12,332 nucleotides of DNA from contig JBBRHH010000127.1 of NCBI GenBank assembly GCA_038222915.1, positions 1 through 12,332 of the forward strand, in the 5' to 3' direction. Within the stretch, counting starts at the first letter, position 1; the number at the start of each line of letters is the position of its first letter. Positions 1-7,740 of the stretch are shown in pieces. The translations under genes were made by a program, and so were the position numbers. The notes below the pieces were generated by a model. It was not told where the DNA came from. It saw only the letters and a list, made by a program, of their open reading frames with translations, and made no database searches. Origin of the DNA: JBBRHH01 sp038222915. GTDB taxonomy: Bacteria; Planctomycetota; Phycisphaerae; Tepidisphaerales; Tepidisphaeraceae.

Positions 1-1385
1 GGCTTTCGAAACGGTTTCGATCGGGGCGAATCAGTGCGCCTTCCATGCGGATTGACAAACTCCTTGATGAGCGCATCCGCCGCCGGTTTCCGTTTCAACT
101 GACCAACGCGCAGCAGCGCTCGATTTACGAAGTTGTTAAAGACATGCAGAGCGGCCTGCCGATGAATCGGCTGCTGCAGGGGGATGTTGGAAGTGGAAAG
201 ACAAGCGTCGCCGTGTACGGCATGCTTGTTGCCGTGGCGAACAAGATGCAGGCCGCATTGCTTGCGCCGACGGAGGTATTGGCCGAGCAGCATTATCTCA
301 CGCTCACCAATCTGCTCCGGGAATCGTCGGTCAGCATCGAGCTGTTTACCAGCCGTACCCGGCGTGAAAGCAAAGGCTTGTTGGCGAAGTCGCTTGCGAA
401 CGGGAAAATTCATCTGGCGGTGGGCACGCAGTCGCTTATTCAGGAAGACATCGACTTTGCCAACCTCGGCCTTGTCGTGGTAGACGAACAACACAAGCTG
501 GGCGTCCGGCAGCGCGCTGTTCTCAAGGACAAGGGCTACTCGCCGCACTATCTGGTTATGACGGCAACGCCGATTCCGCGCACGCTTGCTTTGTCCTACT
601 TTGCTGACTTCGACGTGAGCACGATTGACGAGCTGCCGCCGGGCCGTCAGCCGATTCGGACACGATGGCTTGGTTCGCAGCAGGCGGACGATGCGTACGG
701 ATTTGTGCGAACGGAAGTGGCCGCGGGAAGACAGGCGTACGTGGTGATGCCGCAGATTGATGATGACGGAACTGAGGACATCAAGTCAGTCATCAAGGAG
801 CATGAGCGGCTCAACACCGGCCTGCTCCGAGGCCTTCGTCTGGCGGTGCTTCATGGACAGATGTCGACGGTCGACAAGCAGACCACGATGGCATCATTTC
901 GGGCGGGTGAGGTTGATGTATTGGTGGCGACTACGGTGATTGAAGTCGGCATTGACGTGCCCAACGCAACCATCATGGTGATCGAAAACGCCGATCGATT
1001 TGGGCTATCGCAGTTGCACCAGCTGCGCGGGCGCGTAGGCCGGGGCAGCGAACTGTCGCACTGCGTTTTGATTGGCGACGCACTAAACGAAGAGGCCGAG
1101 TCGCGCTTGCGGGCGATGATCCAGACGAACGATGGTTTTGAAATCGCGGAGACGGATCTTCGCATCCGCGGTCCGGGAGACTTCTTTGGCACACGCCAGC
1201 ATGGGCTGCCTGCGTTCAAGCTTGCGGATCTGACGCAGGAGCTCGACCTTCTCCAACAAGCGAAGGAAGATGCGATCGCCCTGCTTCACGACGACCCGAA
1301 TCTTTCGCAGCCGACGCACAAAAGCGTTCGCGATGCGCTGGCCAAACAATTCGGCGACAGCCTTCCTCTTGCCCAAGTCGGTTAA
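1..1385 (+). CDS. recG: ATP-dependent DNA helicase RecG, C-terminal part (5' end outside window)
   Basis: RecG remodels branched DNA in the cytoplasm: it regresses stalled replication forks and migrates Holliday junctions. The frame is open from base 3, and the residues before the first ATG at 45 (RISAPSMRIDKLLDERIRRR) fit RecG between wedge and helicase domains, so that ATG is internal and the gene starts off the left edge. About 461 residues are present of a family length near 700; the N-terminal wedge domain is missing. Counting from the ATG at 45, the visible motifs are Walker A (GDVGSGKT, near residue 46), the RecG-type DEQH box (DEQHKLGVRQR, near 147), MTATPIPRT (near 172), TTVIEVGIDVP and QLHQLRGRVGRG in the second RecA lobe, and the C-terminal RIRGPGDFFGTRQHGLP translocation motif. 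The stop TAA at 1383 is followed three bases later, in the same frame, by the next gene. Family assignment is secure. Confidence 0.96.
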   Translation, partial: LSKRFRSGRISAPSMRIDKLLDERIRRRFPFQLTNAQQRSIYEVVKDMQSGLPMNRLLQGDVGSGKTSVAVYGMLVAVANKMQAALLAPTEVLAEQHYLTLTNLLRESSVSIELFTSRTRRESKGLLAKSLANGKIHLAVGTQSLIQEDIDFANLGLVVVDEQHKLGVRQRAVLKDKGYSPHYLVMTATPIPRTLALSYFADFDVSTIDELPPGRQPIRTRWLGSQQADDAYGFVRTEVAAGRQAYVVMPQIDDDGTEDIKSVIKEHERLNTGLLRGLRLAVLHGQMSTVDKQTTMASFRAGEVDVLVATTVIEVGIDVPNATIMVIENADRFGLSQLHQLRGRVGRGSELSHCVLIGDALNEEAESRLRAMIQTNDGFEIAETDLRIRGPGDFFGTRQHGLPAFKLADLTQELDLLQQAKEDAIALLHDDPNLSQPTHKSVRDALAKQFGDSLPLAQVG

Positions 1386-1388
1386 CAT

Positions 1389-2135
1389 GTGGTGAACGTG
1401 CATATTCGTAAACATCTCACATTCAGAAGCCTGCTGGAATACCTGGGCAGCCATGTCAATTTTGTCCTGATCGCGTGCCTTCTCGTGGTGGGCGGTGCGT
1501 GGGCGTTCATTGAAATCGCGGATCAGGTCGAAGATCAGAAGACGCAGCGATTTGATGAGTGGGCCGTGCGCTCTTTGCGCCAGAAATCTGATCTGTCGAA
1601 GACCATTGGCCCGCCGATCCTTGCGGAAGTGGGTCGGGACTTCACTGCGCTTGGCGGCATTGCTGTTTTGTCGTTTGTGACGCTGGCGGTTGTCGGGTTT
1701 CTTCTTCTGCAGCGGAAATTTGGCGCAGCGACTTTTGTCGCGATTGCGACGGTTGGCGGGCTGTTGTTGAGCATCCTTCTCAAACACCTCATCGATCGGC
1801 CGCGACCTGAGCTTGTTCCGCATCTGTCTCTCGTTTACACAACGAGCTTTCCATCCGGTCACTCGATGCTGTCGGCCAGTGTTTACCTGACGCTTGGTGC
1901 ATTGCTTGCGCGATTTACGCCACAGCGCTCGCTGAAGATTTATTTTGTGGCGGTTGCGGTTGCACTCACATTTTTGGTTGGAGTCAGCCGTGTCTATATG
2001 GGCGTGCACTATCCGACCGATGTTTTGGCCGGGTGGACTGCCGGGCTGGTGTGGGCGCTCATCTGCTGGCTGGTTGCGCGCTATCTGCAACATCGCGGGA
2101 AGGTGGAGCAGGATGTGGAGCCGGCTGGCAGTTGA
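1389..2135 (+). CDS. PAP2-family membrane phosphatase (phosphatidic acid / undecaprenyl-PP phosphatase type)
   Basis: An integral membrane phosphatase of the type 2 phosphatidic acid phosphatase superfamily, 248 residues. The full three-part signature is present: K132-x6-R139-P140, PSGH at 155-158, and SR at 200-201 followed by H207 and D211. H158 and H207 are the expected nucleophile/acid pair. Hydrophobic segments lie at about 23-42, 88-107, 113-131, 160-175, 184-203 and 213-232, giving roughly six membrane passes. Family members remove phosphate from lipid phosphates such as phosphatidic acid, phosphatidylglycerol phosphate or undecaprenyl diphosphate; the sequence does not say which. The start is taken as GTG at 1389, with a second GTG just after at 1392; the nearby ATG at 1387 is in a frame that stops after one more codon. 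No strong ribosome binding site is visible, so translation may be coupled to recG, whose stop lies three bases upstream. It is probably co-transcribed with recG. Confidence 0.9.
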   Translation: MVNVHIRKHLTFRSLLEYLGSHVNFVLIACLLVVGGAWAFIEIADQVEDQKTQRFDEWAVRSLRQKSDLSKTIGPPILAEVGRDFTALGGIAVLSFVTLAVVGFLLLQRKFGAATFVAIATVGGLLLSILLKHLIDRPRPELVPHLSLVYTTSFPSGHSMLSASVYLTLGALLARFTPQRSLKIYFVAVAVALTFLVGVSRVYMGVHYPTDVLAGWTAGLVWALICWLVARYLQHRGKVEQDVEPAGS

Positions 2136-2170
2136 TCAATTGATGATCCAAAGCCGTTCAAATGTCGCGC

Positions 2171-2407
2171 TCATTCCGCCCGCTCCCGAGCCCTGCTCTG
2201 GGCAATCCGTTTGCGAAGCTCCGACATGGCGTCCTCATCGGAAATTCCGGGCTGCTGGTCCCGGATGCCCGCCAGGGTCCAGCGGCAGGCTTCGTTAAAC
2301 AAATCGCCACCCGCTCGAAGTTTCTGCGATCCCTTCATCCGGCGCGCCTGGCTCAGGTCGTCGGCATTGAGTTGCTGATCAGCGATTCCATGTCCATCAG
2401 AACCCAC
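2171..2407 (-). CDS. small conserved-type hypothetical protein (78 aa)
   Basis: A short soluble protein of unknown function, about 78 residues. It is favoured over the overlapping plus-strand frame because it looks like a folded protein: charged helix (DDLSQARRMKGSQKLRAG), then an amphipathic stretch (LFNEACRWTLAGIRDQQPG), then SDEDAMSELRKRIAQSR. This resembles small proteins I associate with planctomycetes and cyanobacteria with the pattern 'ARxMxxxxKLxxGxxLFxxAC...GIRxxxPG.S.E...xLRxR'. That is recognition from memory, not a search. The start is the GTG at 2407. A purine-rich GAAAGGT sits directly against it, which is too close for an ideal ribosome binding site, and no in-frame ATG exists upstream before a stop at 2468. 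It converges on the PAP2 gene and diverges from the aldehyde dehydrogenase gene. No catalytic motif is seen. Confidence 0.55.
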   Translation of the reverse strand: MGSDGHGIADQQLNADDLSQARRMKGSQKLRAGGDLFNEACRWTLAGIRDQQPGISDEDAMSELRKRIAQSRARERAE

Positions 2408-2435
2408 ACCTTTCAGCCAGCAATATTTTACGATC

Positions 2436-2464
2436 TGATGGTTCGCGTTCCCACTGCATACAAT
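2436..2464 (+). promoter_or_regulatory. possible promoter of the succinate-semialdehyde dehydrogenase gene
   Basis: The 72 bases between two divergent genes contain TACAAT at 2459-2464, five of six matches to a sigma-70 -10 box. Seventeen bases upstream lies only a poor -35 (TGATGG at 2436-2441). It sits just before the ribosome binding site AGGAA at 2470-2474. This is a weak call made on position and the -10 alone. Confidence 0.25.
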
Positions 2465-2479
2465 TGATCAGGAACCAAT

Positions 2480-3844
2480 ATGGAATCGATCAATCCAGCC
2501 ACAGAAAATGTTATTCGCCGCTATGAGAATCACGACGCTTCCCGCACGAGGAACGCGCTGGACCAGTCAATCAGGGCATTCGACGCGTGGCGCCAGACGT
2601 CATTTGATCACCGCGCCGATCTTATGCGCAAGGTTGCAATCGTGCTTCGACAACGCTCCGCGGAGTTCTCCAGCCTCATGACGTCCGAGATGGGGAAGCC
2701 GATCGTCGCCGCGGAGGGTGAGATTGAGAAGTGCGCGGTTGCGTGTGATTACTATGCGGAGCATGCCGTGTCGATGCTGACGGTGCGGGCGATGCCTTCT
2801 GATGCTACGCGAAGTTTTGTACGGTTTGATCCGCTCGGGCCGATCCTTGCGATCATGCCGTGGAACTTTCCGTTCTGGCAGTTTTTTCGATTCGCGGCTC
2901 CTTCATTGATGGCCGGGAATGTGGCGGTTCTGAAGCATGCGGCCAATGTGCCGGGGTGTGCACTCGCGATTGAGGGCGTTTTTCACCAGGCAGGATTTCC
3001 GGCGGGGATCGCGACTGCCCTGCTGATCGATAATCCTACTACTGAGGCATTGATTGAAGATCCTGCCATTGCGGCGGTGACGCTAACGGGTAGCACACGC
3101 GCCGGCCGGGCGGTGGCTGGCGCGGCGGCGAAAGTTTTGAAGAAGTGCGTGCTGGAGCTGGGTGGGTCTGATCCGTTTATCGTGCTGCGCGATGTGGATG
3201 TTCGGAAGGTTGCGCAAGCGGCGGCGGAAGCTCGATGTGTGAACGCTGGGCAGAGTTGTATCGCGGCCAAGCGGTTTATTGTGGAGGAGGCGGTTGCCGG
3301 CGAGTTTGAGGCTGGGTTTGTTGACGCGATGCGGGCGATAAAGGTGGGCGATCCGATGCTGCGCGGGACGCAGGTTGGGCCGCTGGCGCGTGCGGATCTC
3401 CGGGACAGCTTGCACGATCAGGTGCGGCGTTCGGTGGAGGCGGGGGCTCGACTGGTTACTGGCGGCAAGCCTTTGGATCGGAAGGGATATTTTTATCCCC
3501 CTACCGTTTTGACGGATGTGCGGCCTGGGATGGCGGCTTTTGATGAGGAGACTTTTGGGCCGGTTGCTGCCATTGTCCGGGCGCAGGACGCGGAGGAGGC
3601 GATTGCGCTTTCGAATCGTTCCGATTTTGGACTCGGGGCGAGCATCTGGACCCGGGACATTGTTAAGGCGGAGCGGATGGCGGCTCAGATTGAATCGGGG
3701 ATGGTGTTTATCAATGGGGCGGTGAAGTCAGATCCGCGCATCCCGTTTGGCGGCGTCAAGCAAAGCGGCTATGGCCGGGAGCTTTCTGAGTTTGGGATTC
3801 ACGAGTTTGTGAACATCAAGAGCGTTTGGATTAAATCCGACTAA
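2480..3844 (+). CDS. sad: NAD(P)-dependent succinate-semialdehyde dehydrogenase, Sad/YneI type
   Basis: A cytoplasmic aldehyde dehydrogenase of 454 residues that would oxidise succinic semialdehyde to succinate, as in 4-aminobutyrate breakdown. The superfamily catalytic residues are in place: N129 in PWNF for the oxyanion hole, K152 for cofactor binding, E226 in ELGGSDP as general base, and nucleophile C260 in NAGQSC. The glutamate-cysteine spacing of 34 matches the family. Assignment to the Sad/YneI branch rather than GabD rests on LKHAANVPGCA, CVLELGGSDPFIVL, EETFGPVAAI and FGGVKQSGYGRELSEFGIHEF, which closely follow E. coli Sad as I recall it; exact substrate remains inferred. The start ATG at 2480 has a good AGGAA five bases upstream. 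No 4-aminobutyrate transaminase gene is in the window. Its third codon positions are dominated by G and T (36 of 40 in residues 343-382), unlike the C-ending genes further right. Its stop overlaps the stop of the convergent CYTH gene. Confidence 0.88.
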   Translation: MESINPATENVIRRYENHDASRTRNALDQSIRAFDAWRQTSFDHRADLMRKVAIVLRQRSAEFSSLMTSEMGKPIVAAEGEIEKCAVACDYYAEHAVSMLTVRAMPSDATRSFVRFDPLGPILAIMPWNFPFWQFFRFAAPSLMAGNVAVLKHAANVPGCALAIEGVFHQAGFPAGIATALLIDNPTTEALIEDPAIAAVTLTGSTRAGRAVAGAAAKVLKKCVLELGGSDPFIVLRDVDVRKVAQAAAEARCVNAGQSCIAAKRFIVEEAVAGEFEAGFVDAMRAIKVGDPMLRGTQVGPLARADLRDSLHDQVRRSVEAGARLVTGGKPLDRKGYFYPPTVLTDVRPGMAAFDEETFGPVAAIVRAQDAEEAIALSNRSDFGLGASIWTRDIVKAERMAAQIESGMVFINGAVKSDPRIPFGGVKQSGYGRELSEFGIHEFVNIKSVWIKSD

Positions 3845-4404
3845 AACTTGACTTCGTGGCGATGATCGCCGCGCTCCTGCAGATAGCTGCTGAGCATGGC
3901 GATGTAGCCGGCCTTGATGAGGGGCCTCGCCGACAGCTCCAACGTTTTGCGGACGGCCATGACGGAGGTTTCGGAGGGGCCTTCGATCTCAACGTATTGG
4001 CCCAGCAGCGGCACGTCGTCCAGCTCGACTTTGCAGTCGGCCAGTTCCCAGGAGTGCCGTTTCTTCTCGAATGAAATGGTCCTCGCGAATCCGAGGCGCT
4101 CGATGAAGGCGCGGGCTTCGCGTGCGTCGGTGACGCGCATTTCGGTTTCCTCGCGACGCTTGAGCGGGCCGTGCTGGCCGGGTCCTTTGTGGGTGAGGAC
4201 GCAGATGGATTCGCCGGTGACCACGTTCCTGGAAACGCGGACGCGCAATCCCTGGTCGGCGGCGAGCAGGCGCCGGTCTTCAGTGTCGTAAAACGTGTTG
4301 ACTTCGAAAAAGTCGCCCATCTCTTTGGCGCCGCGATCGCGCAGGCGCCTGGCGATGACTTCGACATCGTCCACCTTCATCTTCGCTTCAATCTCAACCG
4401 GCAT
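3841..4404 (-). CDS. CYTH-domain protein (class IV adenylate cyclase / triphosphatase family)
   Basis: A cytoplasmic protein of 187 residues built of one CYTH (triphosphate tunnel metalloenzyme) domain. The diagnostic ExExK is at the N terminus (E4-I-E6-A-K8). The tunnel-lining basic and acidic residues follow in order: LRVR at 53-56, K73 in THKG, the RREE stretch at 83-86, KKR at 114-116, CKVELD at 124-129 and EIEGP at 139-143. Members hydrolyse or cyclise triphosphates (CyaB adenylate cyclase, thiamine triphosphatase, inorganic triphosphatase). The sequence resembles the CyaB-like subgroup but cannot decide the substrate. The start ATG at 4404 has an AAGGAG a few bases upstream that lies on the stop codon of leuS, so the two genes are surely co-transcribed and probably translationally coupled. 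Its stop overlaps the stop of the convergent dehydrogenase gene by four bases. Confidence 0.85.
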   Translation of the reverse strand: MPVEIEAKMKVDDVEVIARRLRDRGAKEMGDFFEVNTFYDTEDRRLLAADQGLRVRVSRNVVTGESICVLTHKGPGQHGPLKRREETEMRVTDAREARAFIERLGFARTISFEKKRHSWELADCKVELDDVPLLGQYVEIEGPSETSVMAVRKTLELSARPLIKAGYIAMLSSYLQERGDHRHEVKF

Positions 4405-4413
4405 GGCACTCCT

Positions 4414-7380
4414 TCATGCGTCTTTCACTACAAAACTTACGAGCTTCTTCGGCACGTACACGCGCTTGACAATATTCTTCCCGGCCAGCCAGGGCTTGGC
4501 CCTTTCGGCGGATTCGGCGGCCTTGAAAATAAAGGCTTCGTCGGAATCGGCGGGGACGACGACTTTGTCGCGCAACTTTCCGTTGACTTGGACGGGCAGC
4601 TCGATGTCCGTTTCGATCAACTTCGCCGGGTCGAATGTTGGCCAGGGCCGGCGGGCGAGAGACTTGTGATGGCCAATCCGCAGCCATAGTTCTTCTGAAA
4701 TATGTGGTGCGAACGGCGAGAGCATCAACGTGAGATTCTCGGCCAGTTCGCGCGGAACAAATTCCAAGGCCGTCAATTCGTTCGTCAGCTTAATCAACTC
4801 GGCGATGGCGGTGTTGAATCGCAGAGATGAGATATCCTCGGCAACCTTCTTGATGGTGCGATGCATCTGCCGATCGAGCGCTTCGGAAATGTCGCCATCC
4901 TTGACACGAATGACGTGCGGATTGCGCGATCCTTCCTCCTCTTCGCCGATCAGGTTGCGCCAGACGTTGTTCAGGAAGCGCGACATGCCGACGATGTCGC
5001 GCGTGTTCCATGGTTTTACGGCCTCGAGCGGCCCCATGTACATCTCGTAGAGGCGGAAGGCGTCTGCACCGTAGTCGCTGACGATGTCGTCGGGGTTCAC
5101 CACATTTCCGCGGGCTTTGCTCATTTTCGAACTGCGCGCGTCGACGCGGATTGCTGCGTTCGCGCGCAACCGGTAACCATCACCAGCTTTCTCGATGAGG
5201 CTTTCGACCACTCGCGTCCCAATTACGCGCTGGCCGCCGTTTTTCAGGGTCGCAAAGACTTTCGTTCCCGTCTCGCTCGCTTCTTCGTCAATGCCCTGCA
5301 CGTCAGTGAGAGACACAAGGCCGCCGTCGGGTTTTTCAAAGACCGTGTATTCTGTTTCGCCGAGAATCATTCCCTGGTTGACCAGCTTTCGGAACGGCTC
5401 CGGCGAGGAGACGTGGCCCAGGTCATACAGCACCTTATGCCAGAATCGCGAGTACAACAGATGGAGCACCGCGTGCTCAGCGCCGCCGACGTAGAGGTCG
5501 ACGGGCATCCAGTATTTCTCCTTTTCCGGATCGATGAACCGCTCTTTGTTGTGCGGATCCATGTAGCGGAGGTAGTACCAGCACGAGCCCGCCCACTGCG
5601 GCATTGTGTTGGTTTCCCGGGTAAATGTGCCTTCTGCGTTAGTCACCTTGAGCCAGTCGGTGGCCTTGCTCAGCGGCGGCTCCGGCGTGCCGGTGGGCTT
5701 GAAGTCGGCCATCTCCGGCAGGCGCACCGGCAGGTCGGCCTCGGGGACGGCGTACGCGTTGCCTTCGTCGTCGAGCAGGATGGGGAAGGGCTCACCCCAA
5801 TAGCGCTGACGGGAAAAGAGCCAGTCACGCAGCTTATATTTGACCGAGCCCATGCCAACGCCGAGCTCTTCGAGATGGGCGATCATTTTGACGATCGCCT
5901 GGTCCGTGGTCAGGCCATTGATAATGGCGGAATTGACCGCGACGCCCGGCTCGTCGGTTGCGCGATCTTCGGAGACGACGCCGCCGCCAGCGGGCGCGAC
6001 GACGGTGCGGATGGGGAGGTTGTTCTGTTTGGCAAATTCAAAGTCGCGCTGGTCGTGAGCGGGAACGGCCATGATCGCGCCGGTGCCGTAGCTCATCAGC
6101 ACATAGTCGGCGATGTAAATCGGGATACGCTCGTCGTTCACGGGGTTAATGGCGTACGCACCGGTGAAGACCCCACTCTTTTCCTTGCCGCCGGCGACGC
6201 GGTCGCGCTCGCTGCGGCTGCCAATCACGGTGCGGTAGGCATCGATGGTTTCGCGGTGCGTGGGCGACGCGATGCGATCGACGAGCGGATGCTCCGGTGC
6301 CAGGACCATGTAAGTCGCGCCGTAGAGAGTGTCGGGACGGGTGGTGAAGACGGTGATGGCCAGGTCTTCATCGTCGTCCGCCTCGCCGCCTTCGTCTGAC
6401 GCCTTAACGGGCGGCTGCGGCTCGGAGCCCTGGGCGACCGGTGCGGTTGCCGGGGCGGCCTCAACTTCGAAATCGACTTCCGCGCCGAGGCTCTTGCCGA
6501 TCCAGTTCCGCTGCATGCCCTTCAATGATTCGGGCCAGTCCAGCGTCTCCAAGTCGTCGAGCAGTCGGTCGGCGTAGGCGGTGATGCGCAGCATCCACTG
6601 CCGCATCGGCCGGCGTTCAACGGGGAATCCGCCGACTTCGCTCCGGCCATCAATGACTTCTTCGTTCGCGAGCACTGTCCCCAGACCCGGGCACCAGTTG
6701 ACGGGAACTTCGTCGGTATATGCCAGCCGCTGCTGGGCGATAACGTCGTCCTTCTCTTCCTCGGACAGCTCACGCCACAAGCGCTCGACTCGGATCTCGC
6801 CGAGCACCTGCTCGGTCCCCTCGATGACTGGATTTTCGTGAATGGTGCCATCGGGCGCGACAACGTAATTCTCATTGAGCAACTCATTTAAGAGGTGCGC
6901 GATGGGCATGGCCTTTTGCTGCAGGATGTCAAAGTAGCTGTTGAAAAGCTGGAGGAAGATCCATTGGGTCCAGCGGTAGTAGTCGGGATCGGTGGTATCG
7001 ACTTCGCGGTCCCAGTCGTAGCTGAGGCCGAGCATCTGGATCTGCTTGCGAAAGTTGTTGACGTTTTTCTGGGTCGTGTCGCGCGGATGGGTGCTGGTCT
7101 TGATGGCATACTGCTCGGCCGGGAGCCCGAACGCGTCCCAGCCCATCGGATGCAGCACATTGCACCCCTTCATGCGGAGGTAGCGGGAGACGATATCGGT
7201 CGCGGTGTACCCCTCCGGATGCCCGACATGCAGCCCCGAGCCGCTGGGATACGGAAACATGTCCAGGATAAAAGCTTTGGGCATCCCGCCGGCCTCGGCC
7301 GGGTCGAGGGCGGCGAAGGTTTTGTTCTTCAGCCAGTAGTCCTGCCACTTCTTTTCAATGCTCGTGAAGTTGTAAGGCAT
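4414..7380 (-). CDS. leuS: leucyl-tRNA synthetase, long form with insertions
   Basis: Charges tRNA-Leu with leucine in the cytoplasm; class Ia synthetase with a post-transfer editing domain. Landmarks in order: the HIGH motif as HVGH at 51-54, NWCPGLGTVLANEEVIDG at 228-245, the CP1 editing domain starting with the threonine-rich FTTRPDT at 345-351 and holding the editing aspartate D443 in AHDQRD, the WLFSRQRYWGEPFP block at 520-533, the leucine-specific region at about 676-750, and the KMSKS loop as KMSKA at 752-756. The C-terminal anticodon-binding part ends in a typical LeuRS tail domain (NGKLRDKVVVP, VKRVYVPKKLVSFVV). At 988 residues it exceeds the roughly 860 of E. coli LeuRS. Two extra stretches are visible: about 160-215, and an Ala/Pro/Asp-rich low-complexity linker at about 305-338 just before the editing domain. 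The ATG start at 7380 has only a weak ribosome binding site. The CYTH gene follows as the second gene of the operon. Confidence 0.97.
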   Translation of the reverse strand: MPYNFTSIEKKWQDYWLKNKTFAALDPAEAGGMPKAFILDMFPYPSGSGLHVGHPEGYTATDIVSRYLRMKGCNVLHPMGWDAFGLPAEQYAIKTSTHPRDTTQKNVNNFRKQIQMLGLSYDWDREVDTTDPDYYRWTQWIFLQLFNSYFDILQQKAMPIAHLLNELLNENYVVAPDGTIHENPVIEGTEQVLGEIRVERLWRELSEEEKDDVIAQQRLAYTDEVPVNWCPGLGTVLANEEVIDGRSEVGGFPVERRPMRQWMLRITAYADRLLDDLETLDWPESLKGMQRNWIGKSLGAEVDFEVEAAPATAPVAQGSEPQPPVKASDEGGEADDDEDLAITVFTTRPDTLYGATYMVLAPEHPLVDRIASPTHRETIDAYRTVIGSRSERDRVAGGKEKSGVFTGAYAINPVNDERIPIYIADYVLMSYGTGAIMAVPAHDQRDFEFAKQNNLPIRTVVAPAGGGVVSEDRATDEPGVAVNSAIINGLTTDQAIVKMIAHLEELGVGMGSVKYKLRDWLFSRQRYWGEPFPILLDDEGNAYAVPEADLPVRLPEMADFKPTGTPEPPLSKATDWLKVTNAEGTFTRETNTMPQWAGSCWYYLRYMDPHNKERFIDPEKEKYWMPVDLYVGGAEHAVLHLLYSRFWHKVLYDLGHVSSPEPFRKLVNQGMILGETEYTVFEKPDGGLVSLTDVQGIDEEASETGTKVFATLKNGGQRVIGTRVVESLIEKAGDGYRLRANAAIRVDARSSKMSKARGNVVNPDDIVSDYGADAFRLYEMYMGPLEAVKPWNTRDIVGMSRFLNNVWRNLIGEEEEGSRNPHVIRVKDGDISEALDRQMHRTIKKVAEDISSLRFNTAIAELIKLTNELTALEFVPRELAENLTLMLSPFAPHISEELWLRIGHHKSLARRPWPTFDPAKLIETDIELPVQVNGKLRDKVVVPADSDEAFIFKAAESAERAKPWLAGKNIVKRVYVPKKLVSFVVKDA

Positions 7381-7740
7381 AGCAGAGCGATGATAGCGGG
7401 AATGGCTGAAAGTGTAATGGCCGATTGGCGGCGACTTGGCGGTGGACCATGTATCTGACGATTGAACAGTGAGCTTGGCGGCTCAGATTGACCTCGTCGA
7501 GATTTGGGGCAGCGCGCCGACTGCGCCTGGTTGTCGTTCCTGTGAATACACGGCCGGAGGCGGTTGCGCGCTGTGGTAGGCGTGATGATGATCCGCGGAC
7601 TATCGTTGGTGGACCGGGCGATGTTAAAACGTGCAGTAATTAAAAACGTTACATTGCCATGATCGACGGACAGACATTTTTCATCCCCGGGCGTCGATAA
7701 TTATTGTAATCTCCGCAAATTCAACCGGAGATAAAAACAG
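7381..7740. other. 360-base intergenic region between divergent leuS and thuA-like genes
   Basis: No convincing gene is seen on either strand. The region must hold promoters for leuS (leftward) and the thuA-like gene (rightward). The 120 bases nearest thuA are markedly AT-richer than the rest and carry a direct repeat pair (listed separately). A GATAAT at 7696-7701 with CAGACA at 7671-7676 is a possible promoter for thuA, with a long 19-base spacer. For leuS a TACACT on the minus strand, about 40 bases before its ATG, is the only -10-like hexamer I found and it lacks a good -35. No T-box or other aminoacyl-tRNA sensing leader could be recognised upstream of leuS. Confidence 0.4.
7624..7649. 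repeat. imperfect direct repeat TTAAAACGT / TTAAAAACGT upstream of thuA-like gene
   Basis: TTAAAACGT at 7624-7632 recurs as TTAAAAACGT at 7640-7649, differing by one extra A, with seven bases between. The copies lie about 90-115 bases before the thuA start and just upstream of the AT-rich putative promoter. Tandem sites of this kind can be regulator binding sites, but no regulator is encoded nearby and the repeat is short. Confidence 0.3.

Noticed and set aside
1083..2093. 336-codon minus-strand frame across recG and PAP2
   Set aside because: Antisense to two clear genes; the translation is Arg/Gln/Lys-rich and without domain character.
2162..2467. 101-codon plus-strand frame between PAP2 and the dehydrogenase
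   Set aside because: It overlaps the minus-strand small gene, whose translation looks far more like a folded protein; only one of the two is likely to be real.
4861..6399. 512-codon open frame on the plus strand inside leuS
   Set aside because: It is fully antisense to leuS, whose motifs are unmistakable. The translation is Val/Asp/His-rich with no recognisable domain, typical of an antisense shadow in GC-rich coding sequence.
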